From the NCBI GenBank assembly GCA_016124935.1, contig WGMS01000020.1, positions 62,001 to 126,000 on the forward strand: 64,000 bases of DNA, given 5' to 3'. Below, piece after piece: positions 1 through 8,226 of this stretch. The position numbers and the translations under genes were made by a program. The stretch's first letter is position 1, and every line of letters begins with the position of its first letter. Below the pieces are notes generated by a model. It was given only the letters and a program-made list of their open reading frames with translations, was not told the DNA's origin and did no database searches. Source of the DNA: a bacterium (GTDB lineage Bacteria; Cyanobacteriota; Vampirovibrionia; Obscuribacterales; Obscuribacteraceae).

Positions 1-417
1 GCCGAATCGAGCAATGGGAATAGCAAAACTGGATTCGTTGCTTGCCAGCCTGATATCACAGGCTGTGGCAAGTAAGCAGCCACCACCCAGGCATGGACCT
101 TCTATCATGGCTATGGTCGGGATGTTGAAAGAGTGAACGAAGTCCAGAGTCTCTTTAATTGAACTCCAGAATTTAAATGCTGATTTATAGCTGTCTATCG
201 CTTTCAGCTCTTGCAGATCGGCTCCGGCAGCGAAGCAGGAGTCACTTCCCCGGATGATGACGGAACGAGCTCCCTTTGTGTAGAGGAGGCTGAGAAGCTC
301 CGGGATAGCCTGCCACATTTCGGTGGAGATAGCATTTTTTAGAGCCGGACGGGCAAGGATCATCCATCCGGTATCGTCTTTGAGCTCGATTTTGATTTCT
401 GCGATGCTTGATTTCAT
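1..417 (-). CDS. Enoyl-CoA hydratase/isomerase family protein (partial, C-terminus beyond window)
   Basis: The first 139 codons of a crotonase-fold enzyme start at the ATG at 415-417 and run off the left edge. The fold is shown by the CoA-binding and oxyanion segment AGADLQEL (about residue 60) and by GPCLGGGCLLATACDIRLA (about residues 110-128), which matches the family's conserved PCIGGGxxLALACDxRxA stretch. Family members hydrate or isomerise acyl-CoA thioesters, usually in fatty-acid or amino-acid breakdown. The exact substrate cannot be assigned, because the second half, with the second catalytic acidic region, is missing. The downstream gene on the same strand begins with a DUF192 protein 11 bp upstream of this start, so the two are probably cotranscribed. 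Confidence 0.88.
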   Translation of the reverse strand, partial: MKSSIAEIKIELKDDTGWMILARPALKNAISTEMWQAIPELLSLLYTKGARSVIIRGSDSCFAAGADLQELKAIDSYKSAFKFWSSIKETLDFVHSFNIPTIAMIEGPCLGGGCLLATACDIRLASNESSFAIPIARFG

Positions 418-428
418 GAGGAACTTTA

Positions 429-908
429 TTAATTGAAAGAGAATTCGATTGAATCGCCTTCTTTAATACCATGCTTTTTGCAATAACCTGCGTTGACTTC
501 CACTACCTTGTCAACCATGACGGCGTCTTCCGGGTATGTCGGGCACTGTCTTGGGTCCTTGGATTTGCATGGTTGGACATTCGCTTCGATTTTGACCACT
601 TTGCCGTCTTTGGTGAAGATCATATCGAGGGGAATGAAGCAGTTGAACATCCAGAATTTCACTTTTCTGGGTGGTGTGAAAAGAAAGACCATGCCCGAGT
701 CATTGTCGAGGGAGGTTCGAAACATAAGGCCTCTCTCAATCTTCGCATCGGTATCAGCTACTTCCAGCTTGATAGTGTTGTCGCCAACTTTCGCAACTGG
801 CATCTTTGCCTCCGCTGAACAGGTGTTCACTCCCGACAGCGCGATAATCGAGGCAGCGGAAAAGCAAATCAAAATTTTAGAAAAGACAGTCAATTTCACA
901 TCCACCAC
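429..908 (-). CDS. DUF192 family exported protein
   Basis: A 159-residue protein with an N-terminal hydrophobic signal segment (about residues 8-32, ending CSAEA) followed by one DUF192 domain. The domain is recognisable from ERGLMFR, the central GMVFLF, WMFNCFIPLDMIF and the C-terminal VNAGYCKKHGIKEGD. DUF192 proteins are small beta-rich, usually exported proteins of unsettled function. The start is a GTG inside the last codons of the upstream Lnt-like gene (13-bp overlap), which suggests translational coupling; no strong separate ribosome site is visible. Function is not assigned beyond the family. Confidence 0.85.
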   Translation of the reverse strand: MVDVKLTVFSKILICFSAASIIALSGVNTCSAEAKMPVAKVGDNTIKLEVADTDAKIERGLMFRTSLDNDSGMVFLFTPPRKVKFWMFNCFIPLDMIFTKDGKVVKIEANVQPCKSKDPRQCPTYPEDAVMVDKVVEVNAGYCKKHGIKEGDSIEFSFN

Positions 909-2551
909 ATTCTGCTAAATGGAGTTTTCCGATATAGGAATTGTATCGTGTTTAAAAGCACCCCTCGGTGGCCCGATAAAGAAATATTCGATATCATCCC
1001 CGAGGGAGCAATGATAGCTGATACTCCAGTATTGGTCGAGATAACCAGGAAACGTCCGTTCTCAACGGCCCTGAAAACACCAGCTGCGATTAATTGTTGT
1101 TTGAGCGAGGACTCATGAAACCAGCTCAAGTTAGAAACATTGACAAGCAGATTCGCTCCTTTTCGAACTTCGTCGGCTATCAGGCGCGGATAGAAAAGTT
1201 CGATATAGATAGATAGGCCAACATCGCCCCAGATGCTCTTCAGTAGATTCGTGGAACTTGCTTTGATGAAGCTTTCCCGGCTGGCTGGAATTCTTTCTCG
1301 CACCGGCGCAGGAATTCTTTTGTTCAAGATGTCTATGGGGGCAGATTCACCCAGAGGAACCAGGCGATTTTTGAGATACAGGCTAGAAGCCTGTTTTGTC
1401 GGCTTTATGGACTCAGGGCTCAACAGTCTTGCTGCGTTGGCGTGACCGGTTTGCAGGGTCTCTATGGAGCCTGCTATCACCTCTTTGTTTTGCGATTTAG
1501 AGATGTTTTCGAGGACGCTAAGAAGACCGCCCGGCACCATCTGGTTCGAGTTGATCACCCCTTCCGGCAGGCAGAGAATAAGGGCTCCTAGATTCTGACC
1601 CAGGCTTTTGTAGAGGTCTTTTATCTGCTCAGGTTTTGTGATTTTCAGCCTTTCTTCGGCAATGCTGACATTTCCCTGCAATACCGCTAGCGGTACCGGG
1701 GGGGTATTCGGATCTCTGTGCCTGGCGGTGGCAACTTCCGAGTGAATGTTGATGCTGGTTACCCGTTGATTTCCCCAGTGACTGAGATTGGTCAAAATCA
1801 GACCGAGAATCAGCAGATCAAAAATGGCACCAACTCTAGGTTTAAGTTTGTCGGTGCGCTCTTCGAGTTTCTTTGCCGGAGATAGAAACTCGAGAAAGAA
1901 ATTGGCTATGCAGCAGTTGAATAGAACAATCATGAAGTCGAGGCAACCAGGACCAAGGACGGAAACCATCTGGATCAGGGAAAGTTGTTTGTATTGAGAA
2001 TAGGCGAGCTGATTAATGGGAAGGCCAACGAACAGCTCTGAAGGACTTACGATCCACTGCAGGAAAACCCAGATAACAGAAATAGATAGGGCATACGGGA
2101 AAAATGGTCTCTGTATATTGGGCAAGAAGCCGGCTCTAAGAGGCAGGCTGTAGACCATGGCGGCAAAAGCTGCATAGAGAATAGATTGGTGAACGATTTC
2201 GAGAATCCAGATGGCAAAACTGGTAAAAATTCCGACTAGTTCAGGTACTTTCAACCAGCCAAGCGGTGCCAGACCCAGATACCAGCTCAGGGAGACAGCA
2301 TGATAGCCGAAGCCGAAGAAGGTTCCTACAAGCAGTGCTTCCGTGAGGCTTAGGCAGCCTCTCAGTAGTATCAATAATGGTGCAAGACCTATCCATGCAA
2401 GCCACCAGATTTCGAACCCCGCACTGGATAGACCCAAGAAGCAGCCAAAAATGAAAGATGCCGGTACTTTATAAGCCCAGCTAAGTTCTTCTAACCAACT
2501 AGTTTTGTTGATTAGAGCGGAAGCTCCTTGAATTACTTGTCTACTTTGCAT
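896..2551 (-). CDS. lnt: Apolipoprotein N-acyltransferase-like protein lacking the catalytic cysteine
   Basis: About 551 residues with an N-terminal block of 6-8 hydrophobic helices and a C-terminal nitrilase-fold (CN_hydrolase) domain, the layout of Lnt, which adds the third acyl chain to lipoproteins at the outer face of the inner membrane. Visible family motifs are QGN near the domain start, LPEG with the first catalytic Glu, LKNRLVPLGE with the catalytic Lys, and FRAVENGR plus STNTGVSA near the end. The nucleophile position, normally I-C-[YF]-E, reads I-Y-I-E here (Tyr codon at 1205-1207), so the expected Cys is absent. I chose the ATG at 2549-2551, preceded by TTGGAATA, over an upstream TTG at 2572. 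It overlaps the following DUF192 gene. Confidence 0.8.
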   Translation of the reverse strand: MQSRQVIQGASALINKTSWLEELSWAYKVPASFIFGCFLGLSSAGFEIWWLAWIGLAPLLILLRGCLSLTEALLVGTFFGFGYHAVSLSWYLGLAPLGWLKVPELVGIFTSFAIWILEIVHQSILYAAFAAMVYSLPLRAGFLPNIQRPFFPYALSISVIWVFLQWIVSPSELFVGLPINQLAYSQYKQLSLIQMVSVLGPGCLDFMIVLFNCCIANFFLEFLSPAKKLEERTDKLKPRVGAIFDLLILGLILTNLSHWGNQRVTSINIHSEVATARHRDPNTPPVPLAVLQGNVSIAEERLKITKPEQIKDLYKSLGQNLGALILCLPEGVINSNQMVPGGLLSVLENISKSQNKEVIAGSIETLQTGHANAARLLSPESIKPTKQASSLYLKNRLVPLGESAPIDILNKRIPAPVRERIPASRESFIKASSTNLLKSIWGDVGLSIYIELFYPRLIADEVRKGANLLVNVSNLSWFHESSLKQQLIAAGVFRAVENGRFLVISTNTGVSAIIAPSGMISNISLSGHRGVLLNTIQFLYRKTPFSRMWWM

Positions 2552-2600
2552 TATTCCAATAGTCTGATACAAAGGATATGTTACACAATCGCAAGCGTTT

Positions 2601-3131
2601 TTGATCTACTGTCCGCTGGAGGATTGCGTTATCAAAAGAATATTGGGAATAGACCCCGGGACTGCCACAGTGGGTTTCGGTTGCATTGATGTTGTTGGTG
2701 GGGATACATATAAATATGTCGCCTCCGGAACAATACAGACGCCCAAAACTATGAATGCCGGTCAGAGGTTGTCCATGATTCGTCAGGATATGCTTGCGAT
2801 TTTGGAAGAATATAGACCAGACGAAGCTGCTATCGAAGCGATCTTCTTTTTCAAGAATGCCAAGACTCTCGTTCCTGTCTCTCAAGCCCGAGGCGTGATT
2901 ATTGAGTCGGTAAGTACATTTGGCCTGCCGTTTTTTGAGTACACACCAATGCAAGCCAAGATGTGTCTCACAGGCTTTGGTCGTGCCGACAAGAAAATGG
3001 TTCAAGAAGCTGTGGCGAGTGTGTTGAATTTGAATGAGATAGTCAAGCCTGACGACGCCTCCGATGCTCTTGCGATGTCCATTAGCCATCTTCGAATGAG
3101 CCCGTCTTCGCGTCTCCTGCCAAGCGGGTAG
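2601..3131 (+). CDS. ruvC: Crossover junction endodeoxyribonuclease RuvC
   Basis: RuvC cuts Holliday junctions in concert with RuvAB in recombinational repair. The RNase H-like fold is clear: first catalytic Asp in GIDPGTATVG (about residue 18), second acidic residue in AAIEAIFF, the conserved SQARGV helix, then YTPMQAK and TGFGRADKK, and the C-terminal acidic pair in PDDASDALAMSISH. Length is normal for the family. The longest frame starts at TTG 2601, but a perfect Shine-Dalgarno sequence at 2618-2622 and the family's usual N-terminus argue for initiation some 10 codons later at a non-standard codon. It is divergent from the lnt-like gene, so the roughly 50-bp gap must hold both promoters. 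Confidence 0.93.
   Translation: MIYCPLEDCVIKRILGIDPGTATVGFGCIDVVGGDTYKYVASGTIQTPKTMNAGQRLSMIRQDMLAILEEYRPDEAAIEAIFFFKNAKTLVPVSQARGVIIESVSTFGLPFFEYTPMQAKMCLTGFGRADKKMVQEAVASVLNLNEIVKPDDASDALAMSISHLRMSPSSRLLPSG
2618..2622 (+). promoter_or_regulatory. Shine-Dalgarno GGAGG inside the annotated 5' end of ruvC
   Basis: A perfect GGAGG lies 17 bp inside the longest possible ruvC reading frame (TTG at 2601). Immediately after it, at normal spacing, the frame reads GTT ATC AAA AGA and then the family's usual N-terminal RILGIDPG. No ATG, GTG or TTG lies at the right distance in frame. The site therefore suggests initiation at a rare codon (GTT 2628 or ATC 2631), or simply a fortuitous match. Confidence 0.4.
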
Positions 3132-3301
3132 CCTGAAGGCTGACTATTTCATTTTTGTGCGCTCTATCCTGCTCTGGGATCTAAACCGATATCGGTTGAA
3201 TTTTTAGAGCGGGGATTTAGTGATTTCGTTGAACTTTAGAGTCGATTTTGCCGTTATTGATATCGGAGACCGTCACCGAATCAAACAGAGAGGCGAGAAC
3301 T

Positions 3302-4387
3302 ATGAACAATGAGAAAGCGAGATTCCGTTTTACCCTCAGAAAGGCCAGCTATAAAGAATTGGAGGACTGTTTGGAGAAGTTCTACCTTGCCTATCCAACC
3401 GAAGATGATTGCATGGCAGCCTTGTTGGAGGGTATAAGAACTTCTCAAAATGGGAAGCAGGTAAGTTCGCCGGGGTCTTCGGTCTTCTCGTGCAAGGGTT
3501 GCGGTAGAGAAGATGTGGAGAAGGTCAATAATGGCAGGGCGGTGAAGTGCTCGTCATGTAAAAAAACAGCATGGCTGACTGCTGGAACCTTTTTCGAGAG
3601 AATACGCACTGCAAGACCATATCTTGCCTGTATCTGGTTTTTGAGCCATGGAATATCGATTAGCTCTGAAACTTTTCACCTTTTGATAGGCGTGGCTCAG
3701 TCTACAGCCTGGGATATCGGCAGAAAGGTGTCATTGGTATTGGAAAAAGAATTGATGACCATAGACTCCGTGGTACCAGCGACCGAGTTTTCACCAGCTA
3801 TTCGTAAGCGATCTCTCGATACTCCCGCCCGTCAGTCGCCAAAGATAGACCTGATAGAGACCGGTGCTGATGCTGATTCTCCTCCCTTCTTCTGCGAGAA
3901 TAGCGCTCTATTTTCCACCACTTCGAATGTTGGGGATTTCGAGTCGATTCTTTTCTCATATCTGTCTAAGGAGCCTGCTCATGTTGACGAGATTGCGAGA
4001 TTGAGCGAAGTTCCAGTGCATAAAGTTTTATCTGCCATGACAATCCTGGAATTAGAGGGGCTTGTCCAGCGCCTGCCGGGAGAGAGATATGTTTTAACGA
4101 CTTCGAAAAGCCGTCCTGCTAATTTCATTGAACTGACACCCCGAGTCGTTACCCTGATAGGAGTCTTCATAGGCTTTTTCGATGATGTCTACATCGGCAT
4201 TAGCGGCAGATATCTGCAGTCTTATCTGGCCAGAGCGTGGGTTCTTGCCCTGCACCAGCTCTGGCCTGTGAAAAGATTGATCTCTTTGATATCTTCTTTT
4301 GGCCCCCTGAAGATGTCTCAAATAAAGGCTAGAGCTCCAAAAAACGAGATCCGTCTGTTTGTGGACCTGGCTCCTCAGCTTCCATAA
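3302..4387 (+). CDS. Hybrid protein: IS1595-type transposase zinc ribbon and HTH joined to a DprA-type winged helix
   Basis: A 361-residue protein from the ATG at 3302 (an upstream in-frame TTG at 3248 lacks a ribosome site). After about 60 residues comes a zinc ribbon, FSCKGCG...KCSSCKKTAW (about residues 63-90), then LTAGTFFERIRTARPYL and a helix-turn-helix-like STAWDIGRKV. This order matches the N-terminal part of IS1595-family transposases. The DDE nuclease domain is absent. A 60-residue low-similarity linker follows, then a segment with HVDEIARLSEVP and LELEGLVQRLPGERY (about residues 230-275) that matches the C-terminal winged helix of DprA. The last 90 residues are hydrophobic-rich and unrecognised. 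It looks like a domesticated DNA-binding protein; its role is unknown. Confidence 0.75.
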   Translation: MNNEKARFRFTLRKASYKELEDCLEKFYLAYPTEDDCMAALLEGIRTSQNGKQVSSPGSSVFSCKGCGREDVEKVNNGRAVKCSSCKKTAWLTAGTFFERIRTARPYLACIWFLSHGISISSETFHLLIGVAQSTAWDIGRKVSLVLEKELMTIDSVVPATEFSPAIRKRSLDTPARQSPKIDLIETGADADSPPFFCENSALFSTTSNVGDFESILFSYLSKEPAHVDEIARLSEVPVHKVLSAMTILELEGLVQRLPGERYVLTTSKSRPANFIELTPRVVTLIGVFIGFFDDVYIGISGRYLQSYLARAWVLALHQLWPVKRLISLISSFGPLKMSQIKARAPKNEIRLFVDLAPQLP

Positions 4388-5325
4388 GTGAGCCAGCCTT
4401 TGCCTTTATGTCCATAGTCAAATTTATGCGGATAGAATATCTCTGCCATCATCTCCAGCGATTCAACCAGTCTCGGACCGGGGCGGTTGAAGTACTGATT
4501 GCCGTCTGCTACCACGACTCGTCCTTGTTTGACCGCTCTCAGGTTGCCAAAGCCTTCTTTCTCTTTGAGAAGGTGCATCTCCTGAAGGGTTCTATCATTG
4601 TCAAAACCGCAGGGTGTCACTATTATTACGTCCGGATCTTTCTCTAAGATCTCGCTCCAGCTCATATAGGGGGAGTGCTTACCGGCAACGCCGAAAAGAT
4701 TCTCTCCACCTGCTAATTCCACCAGCTCCGGCATCCAGTTTCCTGCCGCCATCAATGGATCGATCCACTCTATACATGCTACCTTTACCCGCGATCTCTT
4801 TTGGCTTGCTTCGGCTTCGGCGCGCGCGCTTGTTTCAATAGCTTCTATTCTTTTCTTCAGGGTCTCTATAAGTTCGGCTGCGACCCGCTCTACATTTAGC
4901 GATGCCCCGATTTTTTCGATATCTTGCCATAGATCATTCAGGCAATCCGGCTTCAAAGATAAGATCTCGGGCTTAGAACTGATTAGCTCGCAGGCGGCAT
5001 CCTGAATATCACGAAGGCTTACCGCGCAGACTTCGCACTGATCTTGGGTTATGATGTGACTCGGCGCAAGGGCCTCGATCATGTCAGCGTCTACTTTGTA
5101 TACGCTCAATCCTTCCTGTACCAGTGCTCTTACTTTCTGATCAATTTGATAGCTTGAGCCATCGGTGCGAAACTTCGGACCGGTGCAGACCGGCAGCGAA
5201 GCTATCGATTCCGGATAGTCGCATTCATGCGAACGGCCAACCATGAATCGACCTAGACCAAGGGCATGAACTATTTCTGTGGAGCTGGCGATTAGCGAGA
5301 TTATTCGGGGTTCGTTACTGTTCAT
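4375..5325 (-). CDS. Cobalamin-binding (BtuF-like) periplasmic-binding-fold protein
   Basis: A 316-residue protein of the BtuF/FhuD class III substrate-binding fold. Family signatures are RIISLIASSTEIVHALG at the start, VGRSHECDYP, TQDQCEVCAVS, the central VACIEWIDPLMAAGNWMPE and the C-terminal PCGFDNDRT and FNRPGPRLVESLE. Such proteins bind corrinoids for ABC import. No signal peptide is visible, as in the cytosolic subgroup seen in several phyla, and no BtuC/BtuD permease genes lie nearby. The ATG at 5325 follows GGAGAG at good spacing and overlaps the end of the upstream methyltransferase gene by 11 bp. A role in corrinoid sensing or storage is as possible as import. Confidence 0.82.
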   Translation of the reverse strand: MNSNEPRIISLIASSTEIVHALGLGRFMVGRSHECDYPESIASLPVCTGPKFRTDGSSYQIDQKVRALVQEGLSVYKVDADMIEALAPSHIITQDQCEVCAVSLRDIQDAACELISSKPEILSLKPDCLNDLWQDIEKIGASLNVERVAAELIETLKKRIEAIETSARAEAEASQKRSRVKVACIEWIDPLMAAGNWMPELVELAGGENLFGVAGKHSPYMSWSEILEKDPDVIIVTPCGFDNDRTLQEMHLLKEKEGFGNLRAVKQGRVVVADGNQYFNRPGPRLVESLEMMAEIFYPHKFDYGHKGKGWLTYGS

Positions 5326-6154
5326 TTTTCTCTCCGGTAACCGCTGCGTCGGCTCTTTCATTCCTCTCTTCTTCGGCTCTTCCCTTTTCGAAAATCAGAA
5401 AGTAGTTCTCCTTGAGCGCCTTCACCTTCTTTTCTTCTTTAAGCTTGAAACCTGCTGCTTCAATCTCTTTGATTACCTCTTTTGACGACATGTGAATGTG
5501 TTTCATTATCCACTCTCTGGACTTTCCTTCTACCCGGTCGAAGTCGATTATCACCAGTCTGCCATCATCTATGAGGGCCTCGTCGATAGACTTGAGCAGT
5601 GCGGTTTTGCTGCTCTCGCCGAAATGGTGGTAGGTGTTGCATATGAAGATCGTATCAACACAGTTCGGCGGTAAGCAGATAGACCGATCTCGACTCAAAA
5701 CACAAGAGAGGTTTTTCAGCCCCTTCTTACCGGCGATCTCGTTGATGTGAGTTAGAAATCCTGCTGAAATATCCACCGCATAGACCCAGCCGCCAGGCCC
5801 CACGGCGCTGCTGAATAACTCTTCGAAAATGCCTGTTCCCGCGCCCACATCGGCAATTGATTCTCCTGGCTTTATTGCCAGCGCATCGACTATAGCCTCT
5901 CGAGCGGAGAACACCTCTCTATCCGGTGCCTCAAACCTGGAAACGAACTTATCTATGTCAAGATCTGTCGCCTTGAACTTGTCGTTCATTTCCTCCGGGC
6001 TATGGTGCTGGCTTTCCTTAAAGGAAGCTGTAGCATTCGCCAGGGCTATTCCCTGTCCGCTTGTCCAGCAGAAAGTTAAAATCAAAGAGAGCATGAAAAC
6101 TTTGCAACCCATCAAAAAAAATTCGGCTTGCCGTTTTGGATTATGTTCTGTCAT
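5315..6154 (-). CDS. Exported or membrane-anchored class I SAM-dependent methyltransferase
   Basis: A 279-residue protein with an N-terminal hydrophobic segment (about residues 17-40) that looks like a signal peptide or anchor. A Rossmann methyltransferase domain follows: motif I IADVGAGTGIFEE, motif II VYAVDIS, and a NTYHHF segment in the position of motif IV. The substrate is unknown. An exported SAM methyltransferase is unusual because SAM is cytosolic, although similar predictions exist in other bacteria. It sits between an FMN oxidase (1 bp upstream) and the BtuF-like gene (overlapping), so the three genes are almost certainly one transcription unit. The C-terminus is Glu/Arg-rich. Confidence 0.78.
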   Translation of the reverse strand: MTEHNPKRQAEFFLMGCKVFMLSLILTFCWTSGQGIALANATASFKESQHHSPEEMNDKFKATDLDIDKFVSRFEAPDREVFSAREAIVDALAIKPGESIADVGAGTGIFEELFSSAVGPGGWVYAVDISAGFLTHINEIAGKKGLKNLSCVLSRDRSICLPPNCVDTIFICNTYHHFGESSKTALLKSIDEALIDDGRLVIIDFDRVEGKSREWIMKHIHMSSKEVIKEIEAAGFKLKEEKKVKALKENYFLIFEKGRAEEERNERADAAVTGEKNEQ

Positions 6155-7267
6155 CTAATGGATCTCTCCTCCACTTTTAAAAATCAAGTCATTCGTGATC
6201 TCTTCCAGGGAAGACGCCCCGGCAAGAGCCATAGCGTTTTCGAATTCTTCGTTTATCATATCGAGCACCATCTCTACCCCTTCTTGACCGTCCAGCGTGA
6301 GCCCCCAGAGTACGGGTCTGCCGACATAGACAGCCGCAGCGCCTAGAGCAATGGCTTTGAGCACATCTGTTCCTCTTCTGATTCCGCCATCGACAATCAA
6401 TTTCGCTCTTCCTTTCACCGCTTCAGTCACTTCCGGCAGCGCCTCTATGGTGCTCACTGCGGTATCGAGCTGCCTGCCTCCGTGATTTGATACCACAATC
6501 CCACGGGCGCCCGAATCAAGCGCCCGGAGCGCGTCATCTGCCCTCAGTATCCCTTTGACCAGCACCGGCAGTTTTGTCAACGAGACGATCCAGCTCAGGT
6601 CTCTATAGGTCAAGGAGCGATCATAAATGGAAGCTATATAGGTGCTCAGGCCGGAATCGCCTCCGGAAGCAGGGAACTTATCCAGATTGTGGAGAGTCAG
6701 ATTTTTGACAGTCAGGTCACCGGGTAGGTCGAAGCGGTTCTTGATGTCTTTCTCTCTTTTGCCCAGCACCGGCGAATCGACTGTCACCACAAGGGCTTTG
6801 TATCCGGCTGCTTCGGCACGTTTGACCAGATCTCTGGTAATCTCCCGGTCTTTGTATACGTACAACTGAAACCAGAGTTCGAAGTCGCTTGCCTCCTTTA
6901 CCTCTTCCAGGGAATACGTGGACAGAGTGCTCACGGTCATCATCGTCTTGCTGCTTGCCGCAGCCCTCGCCGTGGCAAGTTCACCGTCTTTATGGGCCAG
7001 CATTTGAAAAGCCATCGGTGCCACCATTATCGGTGATGATAGATCGCAATCGAAGAGGGTGAGCTTCTTTTCTATGCTGCTTACATCACGAAGCATCCGC
7101 GGTCTGAGTTTGATTCTTCCGTAAGCTTCTCGGTTCTCCTTAAGGGTAAGCTCATCGCACGCCCCGCCCCGGTAATAATCGAAACTTTTCGCCGGCAGTA
7201 TTGGTCCTGCCAGCTCTTCGAGCTCATCTAGATTGGTGCAAGAATTTATCGAGACTCGCTCCGACAT
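6155..7267 (-). CDS. FMN-dependent alpha-hydroxy acid oxidase (lactate/glycolate oxidase family)
   Basis: A 370-residue TIM-barrel flavoenzyme that oxidises an L-2-hydroxy acid to a 2-oxo acid. The family is clear from YYRGGACDE, PIMVAPMAF, WFQLYVYKD, VTVDSPVLGKRE, LPVLVKGI with the FMN-binding Lys, SNHGGRQLD with the catalytic His and substrate-binding Arg, and DGGIRRGTDV and GRPVLWGL at the end. Length is typical. Whether the substrate is lactate, glycolate or another hydroxy acid cannot be decided by eye, nor whether electrons go to oxygen or to a quinone. It is the first gene of a three-gene unit with the methyltransferase and BtuF-like genes. Confidence 0.9.
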   Translation of the reverse strand: MSERVSINSCTNLDELEELAGPILPAKSFDYYRGGACDELTLKENREAYGRIKLRPRMLRDVSSIEKKLTLFDCDLSSPIMVAPMAFQMLAHKDGELATARAAASSKTMMTVSTLSTYSLEEVKEASDFELWFQLYVYKDREITRDLVKRAEAAGYKALVVTVDSPVLGKREKDIKNRFDLPGDLTVKNLTLHNLDKFPASGGDSGLSTYIASIYDRSLTYRDLSWIVSLTKLPVLVKGILRADDALRALDSGARGIVVSNHGGRQLDTAVSTIEALPEVTEAVKGRAKLIVDGGIRRGTDVLKAIALGAAAVYVGRPVLWGLTLDGQEGVEMVLDMINEEFENAMALAGASSLEEITNDLIFKSGGEIH

Positions 7268-7385
7268 GATAAGAACTAAATGCTCCAGTCTTGAAATCCG
7301 TTTTTGATTTCACTTATTCTATCCTGTTGAATAGAGCTTGGCTTAGTTGAGACGGAAACTCGATAAGGTGTTGTCCTCTACCGGT

Positions 7386-8222
7386 ATGAAAGAGAAAGTG
7401 AACTTTTACCGGTCGCCGCTACGCTATCCGGGGGGCAAGCAGCGTGCTATCAAAGAGATTGCCAAGCATCTTCCCGAGCACGCCAGGGAGTACCGAGAGC
7501 CCATGGTGGGAGGCGGTAGCGTTTATTTTTATCTTCGCCAGAGAGCTTTTGCCGAGACATACTGGATAAACGACAAGTTCACCGACCTGGTCGAGTTCTG
7601 GCGAACTTCTCAAGACGAAGGGCAATGTCTTCGCCTGCGCTCCGAACTCCATGCCTTGAAGTCGGAGCTGACCAGTGCCGAGGCGATGAAGGACTATTTC
7701 CATCGCACCAGAAAACTTACCCCGGAAGACCCCTTCGAGAAGGCTCGGCTCTTTTTCTTCTTTAATAGAGTCACCTTCTCCGGTACGACCAGGGCGGGAG
7801 GATTCTCCACCGAGGCGAGCAAGAAGCGTTTCACAGACTCTTCTATCGAGCGGCTGACCGCCATGCCCGCAGCGCTGGCTGGAGTGAAAATAACCAATCT
7901 CGATGTCGAGTCGGTTATATCGGAGCCGGGTGATGATGTCTTCATTTTTTTAGATCCGCCCTATTACGGAGCCGAGCGTCTCTACGGCAAAGATGGCTCT
8001 TTGCACCGTTTCGATCATGCGCGTCTGGCGCAGGTACTCAAGGAGACAGGGCATCGTTTTTTGATCACTTATGACGATTGCGAAGAGATTCGCCAGCTAT
8101 ACAAATGGGCACGGATTAAAAGCTGGCGGCTTCAATATGGCATGAACAACTGCGGCAAAGACAAGACAAGCAAAATTGGCGCGGAAATTCTAGTCTGCAA
8201 TTATGATACCGTATCTGGTTGA
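7386..8222 (+). CDS. D12 class N6-adenine-specific DNA methyltransferase (Dam-like), orphan
   Basis: About 279 residues from the ATG at 7386; an upstream TTG at 7347 is possible but has no ribosome site. The D12 (alpha) class order is complete: SAM-binding RYPGGK near the N-terminus, EPMVGGGSVYFYL, the target-recognition middle region with FFFNRVTFSGTTRAGGFS, and catalytic DPPYYGAERLYG. This class methylates adenine in DNA, with GATC as the commonest target. No restriction endonuclease gene is adjacent. The neighbours are an oxidase on the opposite strand and a convergent peptidase, so it looks like a solitary methylase that could act in regulation, repair or phage defence. The specificity is not readable from sequence alone. 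Confidence 0.9.
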   Translation: MKEKVNFYRSPLRYPGGKQRAIKEIAKHLPEHAREYREPMVGGGSVYFYLRQRAFAETYWINDKFTDLVEFWRTSQDEGQCLRLRSELHALKSELTSAEAMKDYFHRTRKLTPEDPFEKARLFFFFNRVTFSGTTRAGGFSTEASKKRFTDSSIERLTAMPAALAGVKITNLDVESVISEPGDDVFIFLDPPYYGAERLYGKDGSLHRFDHARLAQVLKETGHRFLITYDDCEEIRQLYKWARIKSWRLQYGMNNCGKDKTSKIGAEILVCNYDTVSG

Positions 8223-8226
8223 GTTG

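Noticed and set aside
2541-3089. 182-codon minus-strand frame opposite ruvC
   Set aside because: ruvC carries every family motif on the plus strand; the antisense product is Cys/His-rich without order.
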